A stretch of DNA of 64,000 bases from Streptomyces zaomyceticus (GTDB lineage: Bacteria; Actinomycetota; Actinomycetes; Streptomycetales; Streptomycetaceae). This document shows, piece after piece, positions 1 through 9,551 of the stretch. The notes beneath the pieces were generated by a model, which searched no databases, had not been told where the DNA came from, and saw only the letters and a list, made by a program, of their open reading frames with translations. Where the stretch lies: contig NZ_BNBZ01000011.1 of NCBI RefSeq assembly GCF_014656215.1, positions 1 to 64,000 on the forward strand. Direction: 5' to 3'. The position numbers were made by a program, and so were the translations under genes. Positions within the stretch are counted from its first letter, which is position 1, and every line of letters begins with the position of its first letter.

Positions 1-3000
1 TGGTGAAGGCGGGTGGTGCGTATGTGCCGGTGGATGTGGAGTATCCGGCGGATCGTGTGGCGCAGATTCTTGGTGATGCGCGTCCGGTGATGGTGATCGA
101 CGATCTGTCGGTCCTCGCGGAGGCGGATGGTTTCGCTGATGATCCGGTGTCGGTGTCTGTTTCTCTTTCGCATCCGGTGTATGTGATTTTCACGTCGGGT
201 TCGACGGGCCGGCCGAAGGGTGTGGTGGTCGAGCATCGTTCGGTGGGCGCTTATCTGGAGCGTGCTCGCGCGGTCTATGGAGATGCTTCGGGTTCCTCAC
301 TTCTGCATTCCTCGGTTGCTTTCGACCTGACGGTGACGGCTCTCTATACGCCGTTGGTGTCGGGTGGCTGTGTTGTTCTCGGTGATCTGGAAGAGAGTTC
401 CGGGGATGTGATCCGGCCTTCGTTCATGAAGGTGACGCCGTCGCATCTGGGTCTGCTGGAGGCTTTGCCGGCTGAGGTGTCTCCGTCGGGGACGCTGGTC
501 ACGGGTGGTGAGGCGCTGGTGGGTGAGGCGCTCGCCTCGTGGCGGGAGCGTCATCCGGATGCGCGGGTGGTGAATGCGTATGGTCCGACCGAGGCCACGG
601 TCAACTGCACCGATTTCTGGGTCGAGCCGGGTGCTGGGGTGGGTTCGGGTCCGGTTCCGATCGGCCGTCCGTTCTGGAATACCCGCGCCTACGTCCTGGA
701 CAGCCGTCTGCGGCCGGTGGCTCCGGGTGTCGCGGGAGAGCTCTACATCGCGGGTGTTGTTCTGGCCCGTGGTTATTGGGAGCGTCCGGACCTGACGAGT
801 GAGCGCTTCGTGGCGGATCCGTTCGGTCCGGCCGGTGCGCGGATGTATCGCACGGGTGATGTGGCCCGGTGGAATGCCGAGGGTCAGCTGGTGTATGTCG
901 GCCGGGTCGACGACCAGGTGAAGGTGCGGGGATTCCGTATCGAACTCGGCGAGATCCAGGCCGTGGTGAGTGCCTTCCCGTCGATTTCCCGCGCCGCTGT
1001 CGTGGTCCGGGAGGACCGGGCCGGGGATCAGCGTCTGGTCGGCTATGTCGTGGGTTCGGCGGACGGGCTGCGGGAGTTCGTCGCTCAGCGTCTGCCGGAC
1101 TACATGGTCCCCTCCGCGTTCGTCGAACTCGACGAGCTGCCGCTGACCTCCAACGGCAAGCTCGACCGCAAGGCCCTGCCCGCACCCGACTACGTCACCG
1201 AGTCCGCCGGCCGCGCCCCGCGCTCGCCCCGTGAAGAGATCCTCGCGGGTCTGTTCGCGGAGACGCTGGGTCTGACCGACGCCGTCTCCATCGACGACGA
1301 CTTCTTCCAGCTCGGCGGACACTCCCTGCTCGCCACGAAGCTCGTCAGCCGCGTCCGCAGCGTCCTGGACGTCGAACTCGCCGTCCGGCAGCTCTTCGAC
1401 ACCCCCACCGTCGCCGGCCTCTCCGCCGCGCTCGACGGTGCCGACAGCGCCCGCTCCGCCCTGCGGGCGGTCACGCCCAGGCCCGAGCGGATCCCGCTCT
1501 CGTACGCCCAGCAGCGCCTGTGGTTCCTCAACCGGTTCGAGGGCCCCAGCGCCACCTACAACATCCCCGTGGCCCTCCGTCTCGACGGTCCTCTGGACCG
1601 TGAGGCGCTGCGCCTGGCGCTCTCCGACGTGGTCGCCCGGCACGAGAGCCTGCGGACCGTCTTCGCCGAGGACGGGGACGGCGCGTACCAGATCGTCCGG
1701 AGCGTGGAGAACGTCCGGTTCGAGCTGCCCGTCGTCGAGGTGGCACCGGAGGAGTCCGAGGCGCGGCTGAAGGAGGCCGTGCGCCGAGGGTTCGACCTCT
1801 CCTCCGAACTCCCGCTCAGGGCCACGTTGTTCGCGGTGTCCGAGGACGAGCACATCCTGCTCCTCCTCCTGCACCACATCGTGAGTGACGCGTGGTCGCG
1901 TGGTCCGCTGGCGCGGGATCTGACCTCGGCGTACGCGAGCCGGGTCGCCGGCGGGGCGCCCGCGTGGCAGCCGCTGCCCGTCCAGTACGCGGACTACAGC
2001 CTCTGGCAGCGTGAACTCCTCGGTTCGGAGGAGGACGCGCAGAGCGAGATCTCCCGTCAGCTCACCTACTGGAAGGACGCCCTCGCCGGGCTGCCGGACC
2101 AGCTGGAGCTGCCTTTCGACCGGTCGCGCCCCGCGGTCGCCTCGTACCGCGGAGAGAGGATTCCGTTCGAGGTCCCGGCCGCGCTCTACCGGCAGGTGGT
2201 GGAGCTGGCCCGGGAGGCCCAGGCGAGTCCGTTCATGGTCCTCCAGGCGGCGCTGGCCGCGCTCCTCACCCGTTTGGGCGCCGGGGAGGACATCCCGATC
2301 GGTACGCCGATCGCCGGCCGTACGGACGACGCTCTCGACGACCTCATCGGCGTCTTCATCAACACGCTCGTCCTGCGTACGGACACCTCGGGCCGGCCCT
2401 CCGCCCGTTCGCTCGTCGAGCGGGTACGGAAGCAGAACCTGGCCGCGTACGCCCACCAGGACCTGCCGTTCGAGCGGCTCGTCGAGGTCGTGAATCCCGA
2501 GCGGTCGCTCGCCCGGCACCCGCTGTTCCAGGTGCTGCTCGCGTTCAACAACACCGACACGGCCGTGACCGGCGCGACGGCAAGGCAGCTGCCCGGCCTC
2601 AGCGTGTCCCGGGCCGCGGCCGAGACGGGGGCGGGCAAGTTCGACCTGTCCTTCGCCTTCGCCGAGCAGCCCGGCGAGCGCGGCGAGCCCGGGGACGCCG
2701 ATGCGAACGGTGCGGGTGGTGCGGGCGCCGGTGCGCTCGACGGCGTCCTGGAGTTCAGCACGGACCTGTTCGACACGGCCACCGTCGAGGAGCTCGGCCG
2801 GCGCTATCTGCGTCTGCTCCAGGGCATGGTCGACGCCCCGGACGCTCCGCTCGACCTCATCGGCCTCCTCGATGGTGTGGAGGAGGAGTTGGTGGTGTCG
2901 GGGTGGAACGAGACGGTGTGTGAGGTGCCGGGTCGTTCGGTGGTGGAGTTGTTCGCCGAGCGGGTGCGTGTGTCGCCGGATGTGGTGGCGGTGGTTGCCG

Positions 3001-6000
3001 GTGGTGAGTCGGTTTCGTATGCGGAGTTGGATGCGCGTGCGGAGCGGTTGGCTCGGGTGCTGGTGGCGCGTGGTGTGGTGGCGGAGCGGTTCGTGGCGGT
3101 GGCTCTGCCGCGGTCGGTGGAGTTGGTGGTGTCGCTGGTGGCGGTGTGGAAGGCGGGGGCCGCTTATCTGCCGCTGGACACGGAGTATCCGGCCGACCGG
3201 CTGGCGTACATGCTCGCCGACGCCGACCCCGCGCTGGTCGTCACCACGAGCGAACTCACCTACGAGTTGCCGGACTTCGACGCGCCGATGCTTCTGCTCG
3301 ACGACCCGTCCCTGCCGGCCGAGCTCGCCGGCGCCGCCGAGGCGGACGCGCCGACGCTCACCGGCTCCGGTGCCGACAACTCCGCGTATGTGATCTATAC
3401 GTCGGGGTCGACGGGGCGGCCGAAGGGTGTGGTGGTTCCGCAGGGTGCGTTGGTGAACTTCCTTGCTTCGATGGGTGATCGGTTCGGGTTGGGGGTGGAG
3501 GACCGGCTGTTGGCTGTGACGACGGTCGGGTTCGACATCGCGGGTCTTGAGCTGTTCGTGCCGTTGCTGAGTGGTGCTGCTGTGGTGGTGGCTGCTCGGG
3601 ATGTGGTGCGGGATCCGGCTGGTCTGTGCCGTCTCGCGGTCGAGTCGCGGGCGACGGTGATGCAGGCGACGCCTTCGTTGTGGCGTGCGGTGCTGGCCGA
3701 GGATCCGTCGGTGGTGGGGCGGCTGCGGGTGCTGGTGGGTGGTGAGGCGTTGCCGTCGGATCTGGCGGTGGGTCTGGCCGAGCGCGCGGTGTCCGTGACC
3801 AACCTGTACGGGCCGACGGAGACCACGGTGTGGTCGACGGCCTGGGAGGTCACGCGGGACAGTGCGAGGGCTCCGCGGATCGGTCGTCCGATCTGGAACA
3901 CGCAGGTGTTCGTTCTGGACGGTGGTCTGCGTCCGGTGCCGGTGGGTGTTCCTGGTGAGCTCTACATCGCCGGCGAAGGTGTCGTGCGCGGCTATCACGG
4001 CCGGCCGGGTCTGACGGCGGAGCGGTTCGTGGCCGATCCGTTCGGTACGGCGGGTTCGCGGATGTACCGGACGGGTGACCTGGTGAGGTGGACCAAGGAC
4101 GGGGAGCTCGAATACCTGTCCCGTGTCGATGACCAGGTCAAGCTGCGTGGATTCCGTATCGAGCTCGGCGAGATCGAAGCCGTACTCGCCTCCCACGAGA
4201 GCGTCGCTCAGGCGGCGGTACTGGTACGGGAGGACCGCCCCGGCGACAAGCGCCTCGCCGCGTATGTGGTGGCGACGTCCGACAGCGCTGGGCCGGTGAT
4301 CGCGGACCTGCGTGCGCTGGCGGCGGAGCAGCTGCCGGAGTACATGGTGCCGTCGGCGTTCGTGACGCTGGACGTGTTCCCGTTGACGCCGAACGGGAAG
4401 CTGGACCGGCGGGCGCTGCCCGCGCCCGAGTACGGGGTGGAGTCCGCCGGCCGTGCACCGCGCTCGCCGCGTGAGGAGATCCTCGCGGGTCTGTTCGCGG
4501 AGACGCTGGGTCTGACCCGGGCCGTCTCCATCGACGACGACTTCTTCCAGCTGGGTGGACACTCCCTCCTGGCGACGAAGCTCGTCAGCCGCATCCGCAG
4601 CGTCCTGGACGTCGAACTCGCCGTCCGGCAGATCTTCGAAGCGTCGACCATCGCCGCACTCGCCGGTGTGCTCGACGCGGCCACGGAGGCGCGAGGGCGG
4701 GTGGTCCGTGCGGTCCGGCCGGCCCGGGTGCCGCTGTCGCACGCCCAGCAGCGGCTGTGGTTCCTCCAGCACCTGGAGGGTCCGAGCGACGCGTACAACA
4801 TGCCGGTCTCGGTGAACCTGACCGGTCCGGTCGACGAGGACGCCCTGCGCCTGGCCCTCGCCGATGTCGCGGCCCGGCACGAGAGCCTCCGTACCGTCTT
4901 CGCCGAGGACGCCGACGGCTCCGCCCACCAGGTCGTCCTCGGTCCCGAGCAGGTACGGGTGCCGCTGGTCGTCGAGCACGCGTCCGACGAGGCCGCGGCC
5001 GACCGGCTGATGCGGCGCGCGGCCGGATACGTCTTCGACCTCGGCGCCGAGGCGCCCCTCCGGGCCACCCTCGTCCGCCTGCCGTCGGAGATCGAGGAGC
5101 CCGAGGAGACCCCGAAGGCCGGGGAAGGCGGCGGCGCGGCCGTGCGCGAGCGCAGCGGGCTGCTCCTCCTCACGCACCACATCGCGGGTGACGCCTGGTC
5201 GCGCGGCATCCTGGTCCGTGACCTCACGGCGGCCTACTCGGCCCGCGTCCTGGGCGGTGCCGCCCCGCTGTGGGAGGCGCTGCCGGTGCAGTACGCGGAC
5301 TACAGCCTCTGGCAGCGTGAGCTGCTCGGTTCGGAGGAGGACGCGCAGAGCGAGCTCTCGCGTCAGCTGTCGTACTGGCGGGAGACCCTGGCGGGTCTGC
5401 CGGAGGAGCTGGTCCTGCCCTTCGACCGGCCGCGGCCGGCGACCGCCTCGTACGAGGGCGACCGGGTCACGTTCGCCTTCCCCGAGGGACTCCACGAGCG
5501 TCTCACCGAAGTCGCCCGCGACCACCGGGCCAGCTTCTTCATGGTGCTGCAGGCGGGTCTGGCGACGCTGCTGAGCAGGCTCGGCGCGGGGGACGACATC
5601 CCTCTGGGCACCCCGATCGCGGGTCGTACGGACGATGCTCTGGACGACCTGGTCGGCTTCTTCGTCAACACCCTCGTCCTGCGGACCGACACCTCCGGCG
5701 ACCCGACGTTCGCCGAGCTGATCGCACGCGTCCGGACACGGAACCTGGAGGCCTACGCCCACCAGGACCTGCCGTTCGAGCGGCTGGTGGAAGTGGTGAA
5801 CCCCGAGCGGTCCCTCGCCCGGCACCCCCTCTTCCAGACGATGCTCAGCTTCGACAACGGCGCTCGCGGAGGCGGCGGCGCGGGCGGCGACGGCGGAGCC
5901 GTGCTCGGCGGACCGGCCGGTCTCGCCGTCACGGGACGCCCACTCGGCTCGCCCTCCGCCAAGTTCGACCTCTCCTTCGAGATCGTCGAGCACGGTACGG

Positions 6001-9000
6001 CCACCGGTGGAACGCCCGTCCTGAGCTGCGCCCTGGACTTCAGCACCGAGCTGTTCGACCGGGCCACCGCGCAGGGCATCGCCGACCGCTTCGTCCGGGT
6101 CCTCGCCGCGCTCGCCACCGACCCCGGCTCCCGGGCCGGTGACGTGGAGATCCTCGACGCGGCCGAGCGGCGCGCGATCCTCGTGGACGGCAACGCCACG
6201 GAGGTCGACCACCGCGACCGGACCCCGGTGCACGTGCTCTTCGCCGAGCACGCGGCCGCTCGGCCCGACGCCGTCGCCCTCACCGGCCCCGGCGGCACGC
6301 TCACCTACCGTGAGCTCGACGAGCGGGCCAACCGGCTCGCCCGTCATCTGGCCGGCCGGGGAGTCGGTGCCGAGACCCGGGTGGCGGTGCTCCAGGAGCG
6401 CACGCCGGAGCTGGTCGTCTCGACGCTCGCCGTCCTCAAGGCGGGCGGCGTGTATGTGCCGATCGACCCGAACCAGCCCGCGGCACGCTCCGAGTTCATT
6501 CTCCGCGACACCGGGGCGGCGGCGCTGCTCACCGACCGGGCGCCCCAGGACCTCGGGTTCGCGGTGGACGGCGACGTCCCGGTCCTCCGCGTCGGCCCCG
6601 GTCTCGGCGCGGCCGGTACGCCGGAGACCGGTCCCGGAGCCGGCGGCCCGAACGCCGGCGTCCTCGACCTCTCCGCCGAGCCGGCCACCGCCCCGGAGAC
6701 GGTGACGGACGCCGAGCAGCTCGCCTACGTCATGTACACCTCCGGCTCCACGGGCACCCCCAAGGGCGTCGGCAACACCCACCACAACGTCGTCCACCTG
6801 GCGGCCGACCGCTACTGGCGCGCCGGCAACCACGAGCGGGTCCTGATGCACTCGCCGTACGCCTTCGACGCCTCGACCTTCGAGATCTGGACCCCGCTCC
6901 TCACCGGCGGCGCGATCGTCCTCGCACCGGCCGGCCGGCTCGACGCGGGGGACCTCGCCACGGCGATCGCCGACGGCGGGGTGACCGGACTCTTCGTCAG
7001 CGCCGGACTGTTCCGGGTGCTGGCCGAGGAACGGCCCGAGTGCTTCCGAGGGGTGCGCGAGATCTGGGCCGGCGGTGACGTCGTCTCCCCGGCGGCGGTC
7101 CGACGGGTCCTGGAGACCTGCCCGGGCACGGTCGTCGCCAACGAGTACGGCCCGACCGAGACCACCGTCTTCTCCACGGTCAACCAGCTGCGCACCCCGC
7201 AGGAGGTGCCCGAGGCGGTCGTGCCGATCGGACGGCCCCTGTGGAACACGAGGGTGTACGTGCTCGACGCCCGGCTCCGGCCGGTGCCGCCGGGCGTCGC
7301 GGGCGAGCTGTACATCGGTGGTGCCGGAGTCGCGCGCGGCTACCTCGGCCGGAGCGGTCTCACCGCCCAGCGGTTCGTGGCCGACCCGTTCACGGGCGGC
7401 GGCGAGCGGATGTACCGCACGGGAGACGTCGTGCGCCGGCTCGGCGACGGTCGCCTGGAGTTCCTCGGCCGGGTCGACGACCAGGTCAAACTCCGCGGCT
7501 TCCGCATCGAGCCCGGCGAGGTCGAGGCGGTCCTCACCGGCCGCCCCGAGATCGCCCAGGCCGCGGTGGTCCTGCGCGAGGACCGGCCCGGCGACAAGCG
7601 CCTCGTGGCGTACGTCGTGCCGGCGGCGGCGGAGCTCGCGGACCAGGACGCCCTGCGCGCCCATGTCGCCGCGGCCCTGCCCGAGTACATGGTTCCGTCG
7701 GCGGTCGTCACGCTCGACGTCCTGCCGCTCACCCTGAACGGCAAGCTCGACCGGCGCGCGCTGCCCGCCCCCGTCTACGGCACGGACCGGGACGGCACGG
7801 ACCGGCGCGGCCCCCGCACCGAACGCGAGAAGGCGCTGTGCGCCCTCTTCGCCGATGTGCTCGGCCTCGACGACGCCGGGATCGACGACAGCTTCTTCGA
7901 CCTCGGCGGCGACAGCATCATGTCGATCCAGCTGGTCAGCCGGGCCCGCCGGGCCGGACTCGAACTGTCCGTCCGGGACATCTTCGAGCAGCGGACCGTC
8001 GCCGCTCTGGCCGAGGTCGTCACGGAGACCGGCGGCACGCCCGCCGAGGAGCCGGGCGCCGGCGTCGGAGACGTACCCCTGACGCCGATCATGCACTGGT
8101 TCCTCGAACGGGGCGGCCCCGCCGACCAGTACAACCAGTCCCGGCTCGTCCAGGTCCCGGCGACGCTCGACCACGGGCATCTGCGGGCCGCTCTCGGCGC
8201 GCTCGTCGACCACCACGACGCCCTGCGGGCCCGGCTCTCCCCGGCGCCCGAGCGGCGCCTGGAGTTCCGCGAGCCGGGGGCCGTGGACGTGGACGCGATC
8301 CTGCGCCGCGTCGACGCGGCCGGACTCGACGAGAGGGAGCAGCGCGAGCTGGTCGGCCGGGAGACCCGGGCCGCCCGCGAGCGGCTCGACCTGGCCACGG
8401 GTGACGTCGTGCAGGCGGTCTGGTTCGACCGGGGTCACGACCTGCCGGGGCTGCTGCTCCTGCTCGTCCACCACCTGGTCGTCGACGGGGTGTCCTGGCG
8501 GATCCTCGTACCGGATCTGGCGGAGGCGTACCGGGAGGTGAGCGCGGGCCGGACGCCGGCGCTGCAGGCCGTGGGCACCTCGTTCCGGCGCTGGTCGCAG
8601 CGGCTGACCGAGGAGGCGGCGCGGCCGGCGAGGGCGGCCGAGGCCGGCTGGTGGCAGCAGGTGCTGCGGCCCGGCGACCCCCGTATCGGCGCGCGGGCGC
8701 TCGACCCCGGGCGGGACACCTACGGGACGGCGGAGCACCTGACGGTGACGCTGCCGGAGGAGGTGACCGAGCTGCTCCTGACCCGGGTGCCGGCCGCGTT
8801 CAAGGCCGAGGTGAACGATGTGCTGCTGGCCGCGTTCGCCCTCGCCTGGGCGCGCTGGCGGGGCACTCCCGCCGGTACGGCCCTGATCGACCTGGAGGGC
8901 CACGGGCGCGAGGAGGAGCTGGTCGGCGGCGTCGATCTGTCCCGTACCGTCGGCTGGTTCACCAGCCTGTACCCGGTGCGGCTCGACCCGGCGACCGCCG

Positions 9001-9551
9001 ACCTGGCCGACGCCTTCGCGGGCGGCCCCGCCGCCGGAGCGGCGATCAAGCAGATCAAGGAGCAGCTGCGCGCCGTCCCCGACAAGGGCATGGGGTACGG
9101 CCTGACGCGTCACCTCGACGCGGCGACGGCCGCCGGCTTCGCCGGACTGCCCCGGCCCCAGGTCGCCTTCAACTACCTGGGCCGCTTCACGACGGCCGGC
9201 ACCAAGGACGCGGGCACCGCCGCCGTGCCCGACTGGACCGTGCTGTCGACGGCCGCCGGAGCGGGCGGCACCGACCCGCGGGTGCCGCTGGCGCACCCGC
9301 TGGAGCTCAACTCCCGTACCAACGACGGGCCCGCCGGGCCCGAGCTGTCGGCCACCTGGACCTGGGCGCGGGAGATTCTCGGCCGCGCCGAGGTCGAGGA
9401 GCTGGCGGACCTGTGGTTCCAGGCCCTGAGGGCGCTGACCGAGCACGTGGAGCGCCCCGACGCGGGCGGACTGACCGTCTCGGACGTGTCCCTGAGCCTG
9501 CTGAGCCAGGACGAGATCGAATTGCTGGAAGACGAGTGGAGGACCTCGTGA
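1..9551 (+). CDS. Non-ribosomal peptide synthetase, 5'-truncated (A-PCP-C-A-PCP-C-A-PCP-E)
   Basis: Multimodular NRPS that activates and joins three amino acids. The left edge cuts the first adenylation domain, so the true start is outside; about 3,180 codons are present. Visible order: A (TSGSTG near residue 63), PCP (LGGHSLL, Ser about 441), C (HHIVSDAWS about 624), A (about 1129), PCP (Ser about 1521), C (HHIAGDAWS about 1726), A (about 2245), PCP of the GGDSIMS type (Ser about 2638), and an epimerisation domain (HHLVVDGVSW about 2824). Pocket residues aligned by eye to GrsA are DLTKVGAVN (Asp-like), DILQVGLVW (Gly-like) and DAFFWGEVF (not assigned). The E domain implies that the third residue becomes D. 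The stop overlaps the next NRPS start by one base (TGATG), so the two are co-translated. The order Asp-Gly-X(D) matches residues 7-9 of amphomycin/friulimicin-type lipopeptides, which is inference. Confidence 0.95.
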   Translation, partial: VKAGGAYVPVDVEYPADRVAQILGDARPVMVIDDLSVLAEADGFADDPVSVSVSLSHPVYVIFTSGSTGRPKGVVVEHRSVGAYLERARAVYGDASGSSLLHSSVAFDLTVTALYTPLVSGGCVVLGDLEESSGDVIRPSFMKVTPSHLGLLEALPAEVSPSGTLVTGGEALVGEALASWRERHPDARVVNAYGPTEATVNCTDFWVEPGAGVGSGPVPIGRPFWNTRAYVLDSRLRPVAPGVAGELYIAGVVLARGYWERPDLTSERFVADPFGPAGARMYRTGDVARWNAEGQLVYVGRVDDQVKVRGFRIELGEIQAVVSAFPSISRAAVVVREDRAGDQRLVGYVVGSADGLREFVAQRLPDYMVPSAFVELDELPLTSNGKLDRKALPAPDYVTESAGRAPRSPREEILAGLFAETLGLTDAVSIDDDFFQLGGHSLLATKLVSRVRSVLDVELAVRQLFDTPTVAGLSAALDGADSARSALRAVTPRPERIPLSYAQQRLWFLNRFEGPSATYNIPVALRLDGPLDREALRLALSDVVARHESLRTVFAEDGDGAYQIVRSVENVRFELPVVEVAPEESEARLKEAVRRGFDLSSELPLRATLFAVSEDEHILLLLLHHIVSDAWSRGPLARDLTSAYASRVAGGAPAWQPLPVQYADYSLWQRELLGSEEDAQSEISRQLTYWKDALAGLPDQLELPFDRSRPAVASYRGERIPFEVPAALYRQVVELAREAQASPFMVLQAALAALLTRLGAGEDIPIGTPIAGRTDDALDDLIGVFINTLVLRTDTSGRPSARSLVERVRKQNLAAYAHQDLPFERLVEVVNPERSLARHPLFQVLLAFNNTDTAVTGATARQLPGLSVSRAAAETGAGKFDLSFAFAEQPGERGEPGDADANGAGGAGAGALDGVLEFSTDLFDTATVEELGRRYLRLLQGMVDAPDAPLDLIGLLDGVEEELVVSGWNETVCEVPGRSVVELFAERVRVSPDVVAVVAGGESVSYAELDARAERLARVLVARGVVAERFVAVALPRSVELVVSLVAVWKAGAAYLPLDTEYPADRLAYMLADADPALVVTTSELTYELPDFDAPMLLLDDPSLPAELAGAAEADAPTLTGSGADNSAYVIYTSGSTGRPKGVVVPQGALVNFLASMGDRFGLGVEDRLLAVTTVGFDIAGLELFVPLLSGAAVVVAARDVVRDPAGLCRLAVESRATVMQATPSLWRAVLAEDPSVVGRLRVLVGGEALPSDLAVGLAERAVSVTNLYGPTETTVWSTAWEVTRDSARAPRIGRPIWNTQVFVLDGGLRPVPVGVPGELYIAGEGVVRGYHGRPGLTAERFVADPFGTAGSRMYRTGDLVRWTKDGELEYLSRVDDQVKLRGFRIELGEIEAVLASHESVAQAAVLVREDRPGDKRLAAYVVATSDSAGPVIADLRALAAEQLPEYMVPSAFVTLDVFPLTPNGKLDRRALPAPEYGVESAGRAPRSPREEILAGLFAETLGLTRAVSIDDDFFQLGGHSLLATKLVSRIRSVLDVELAVRQIFEASTIAALAGVLDAATEARGRVVRAVRPARVPLSHAQQRLWFLQHLEGPSDAYNMPVSVNLTGPVDEDALRLALADVAARHESLRTVFAEDADGSAHQVVLGPEQVRVPLVVEHASDEAAADRLMRRAAGYVFDLGAEAPLRATLVRLPSEIEEPEETPKAGEGGGAAVRERSGLLLLTHHIAGDAWSRGILVRDLTAAYSARVLGGAAPLWEALPVQYADYSLWQRELLGSEEDAQSELSRQLSYWRETLAGLPEELVLPFDRPRPATASYEGDRVTFAFPEGLHERLTEVARDHRASFFMVLQAGLATLLSRLGAGDDIPLGTPIAGRTDDALDDLVGFFVNTLVLRTDTSGDPTFAELIARVRTRNLEAYAHQDLPFERLVEVVNPERSLARHPLFQTMLSFDNGARGGGGAGGDGGAVLGGPAGLAVTGRPLGSPSAKFDLSFEIVEHGTATGGTPVLSCALDFSTELFDRATAQGIADRFVRVLAALATDPGSRAGDVEILDAAERRAILVDGNATEVDHRDRTPVHVLFAEHAAARPDAVALTGPGGTLTYRELDERANRLARHLAGRGVGAETRVAVLQERTPELVVSTLAVLKAGGVYVPIDPNQPAARSEFILRDTGAAALLTDRAPQDLGFAVDGDVPVLRVGPGLGAAGTPETGPGAGGPNAGVLDLSAEPATAPETVTDAEQLAYVMYTSGSTGTPKGVGNTHHNVVHLAADRYWRAGNHERVLMHSPYAFDASTFEIWTPLLTGGAIVLAPAGRLDAGDLATAIADGGVTGLFVSAGLFRVLAEERPECFRGVREIWAGGDVVSPAAVRRVLETCPGTVVANEYGPTETTVFSTVNQLRTPQEVPEAVVPIGRPLWNTRVYVLDARLRPVPPGVAGELYIGGAGVARGYLGRSGLTAQRFVADPFTGGGERMYRTGDVVRRLGDGRLEFLGRVDDQVKLRGFRIEPGEVEAVLTGRPEIAQAAVVLREDRPGDKRLVAYVVPAAAELADQDALRAHVAAALPEYMVPSAVVTLDVLPLTLNGKLDRRALPAPVYGTDRDGTDRRGPRTEREKALCALFADVLGLDDAGIDDSFFDLGGDSIMSIQLVSRARRAGLELSVRDIFEQRTVAALAEVVTETGGTPAEEPGAGVGDVPLTPIMHWFLERGGPADQYNQSRLVQVPATLDHGHLRAALGALVDHHDALRARLSPAPERRLEFREPGAVDVDAILRRVDAAGLDEREQRELVGRETRAARERLDLATGDVVQAVWFDRGHDLPGLLLLLVHHLVVDGVSWRILVPDLAEAYREVSAGRTPALQAVGTSFRRWSQRLTEEAARPARAAEAGWWQQVLRPGDPRIGARALDPGRDTYGTAEHLTVTLPEEVTELLLTRVPAAFKAEVNDVLLAAFALAWARWRGTPAGTALIDLEGHGREEELVGGVDLSRTVGWFTSLYPVRLDPATADLADAFAGGPAAGAAIKQIKEQLRAVPDKGMGYGLTRHLDAATAAGFAGLPRPQVAFNYLGRFTTAGTKDAGTAAVPDWTVLSTAAGAGGTDPRVPLAHPLELNSRTNDGPAGPELSATWTWAREILGRAEVEELADLWFQALRALTEHVERPDAGGLTVSDVSLSLLSQDEIELLEDEWRTS

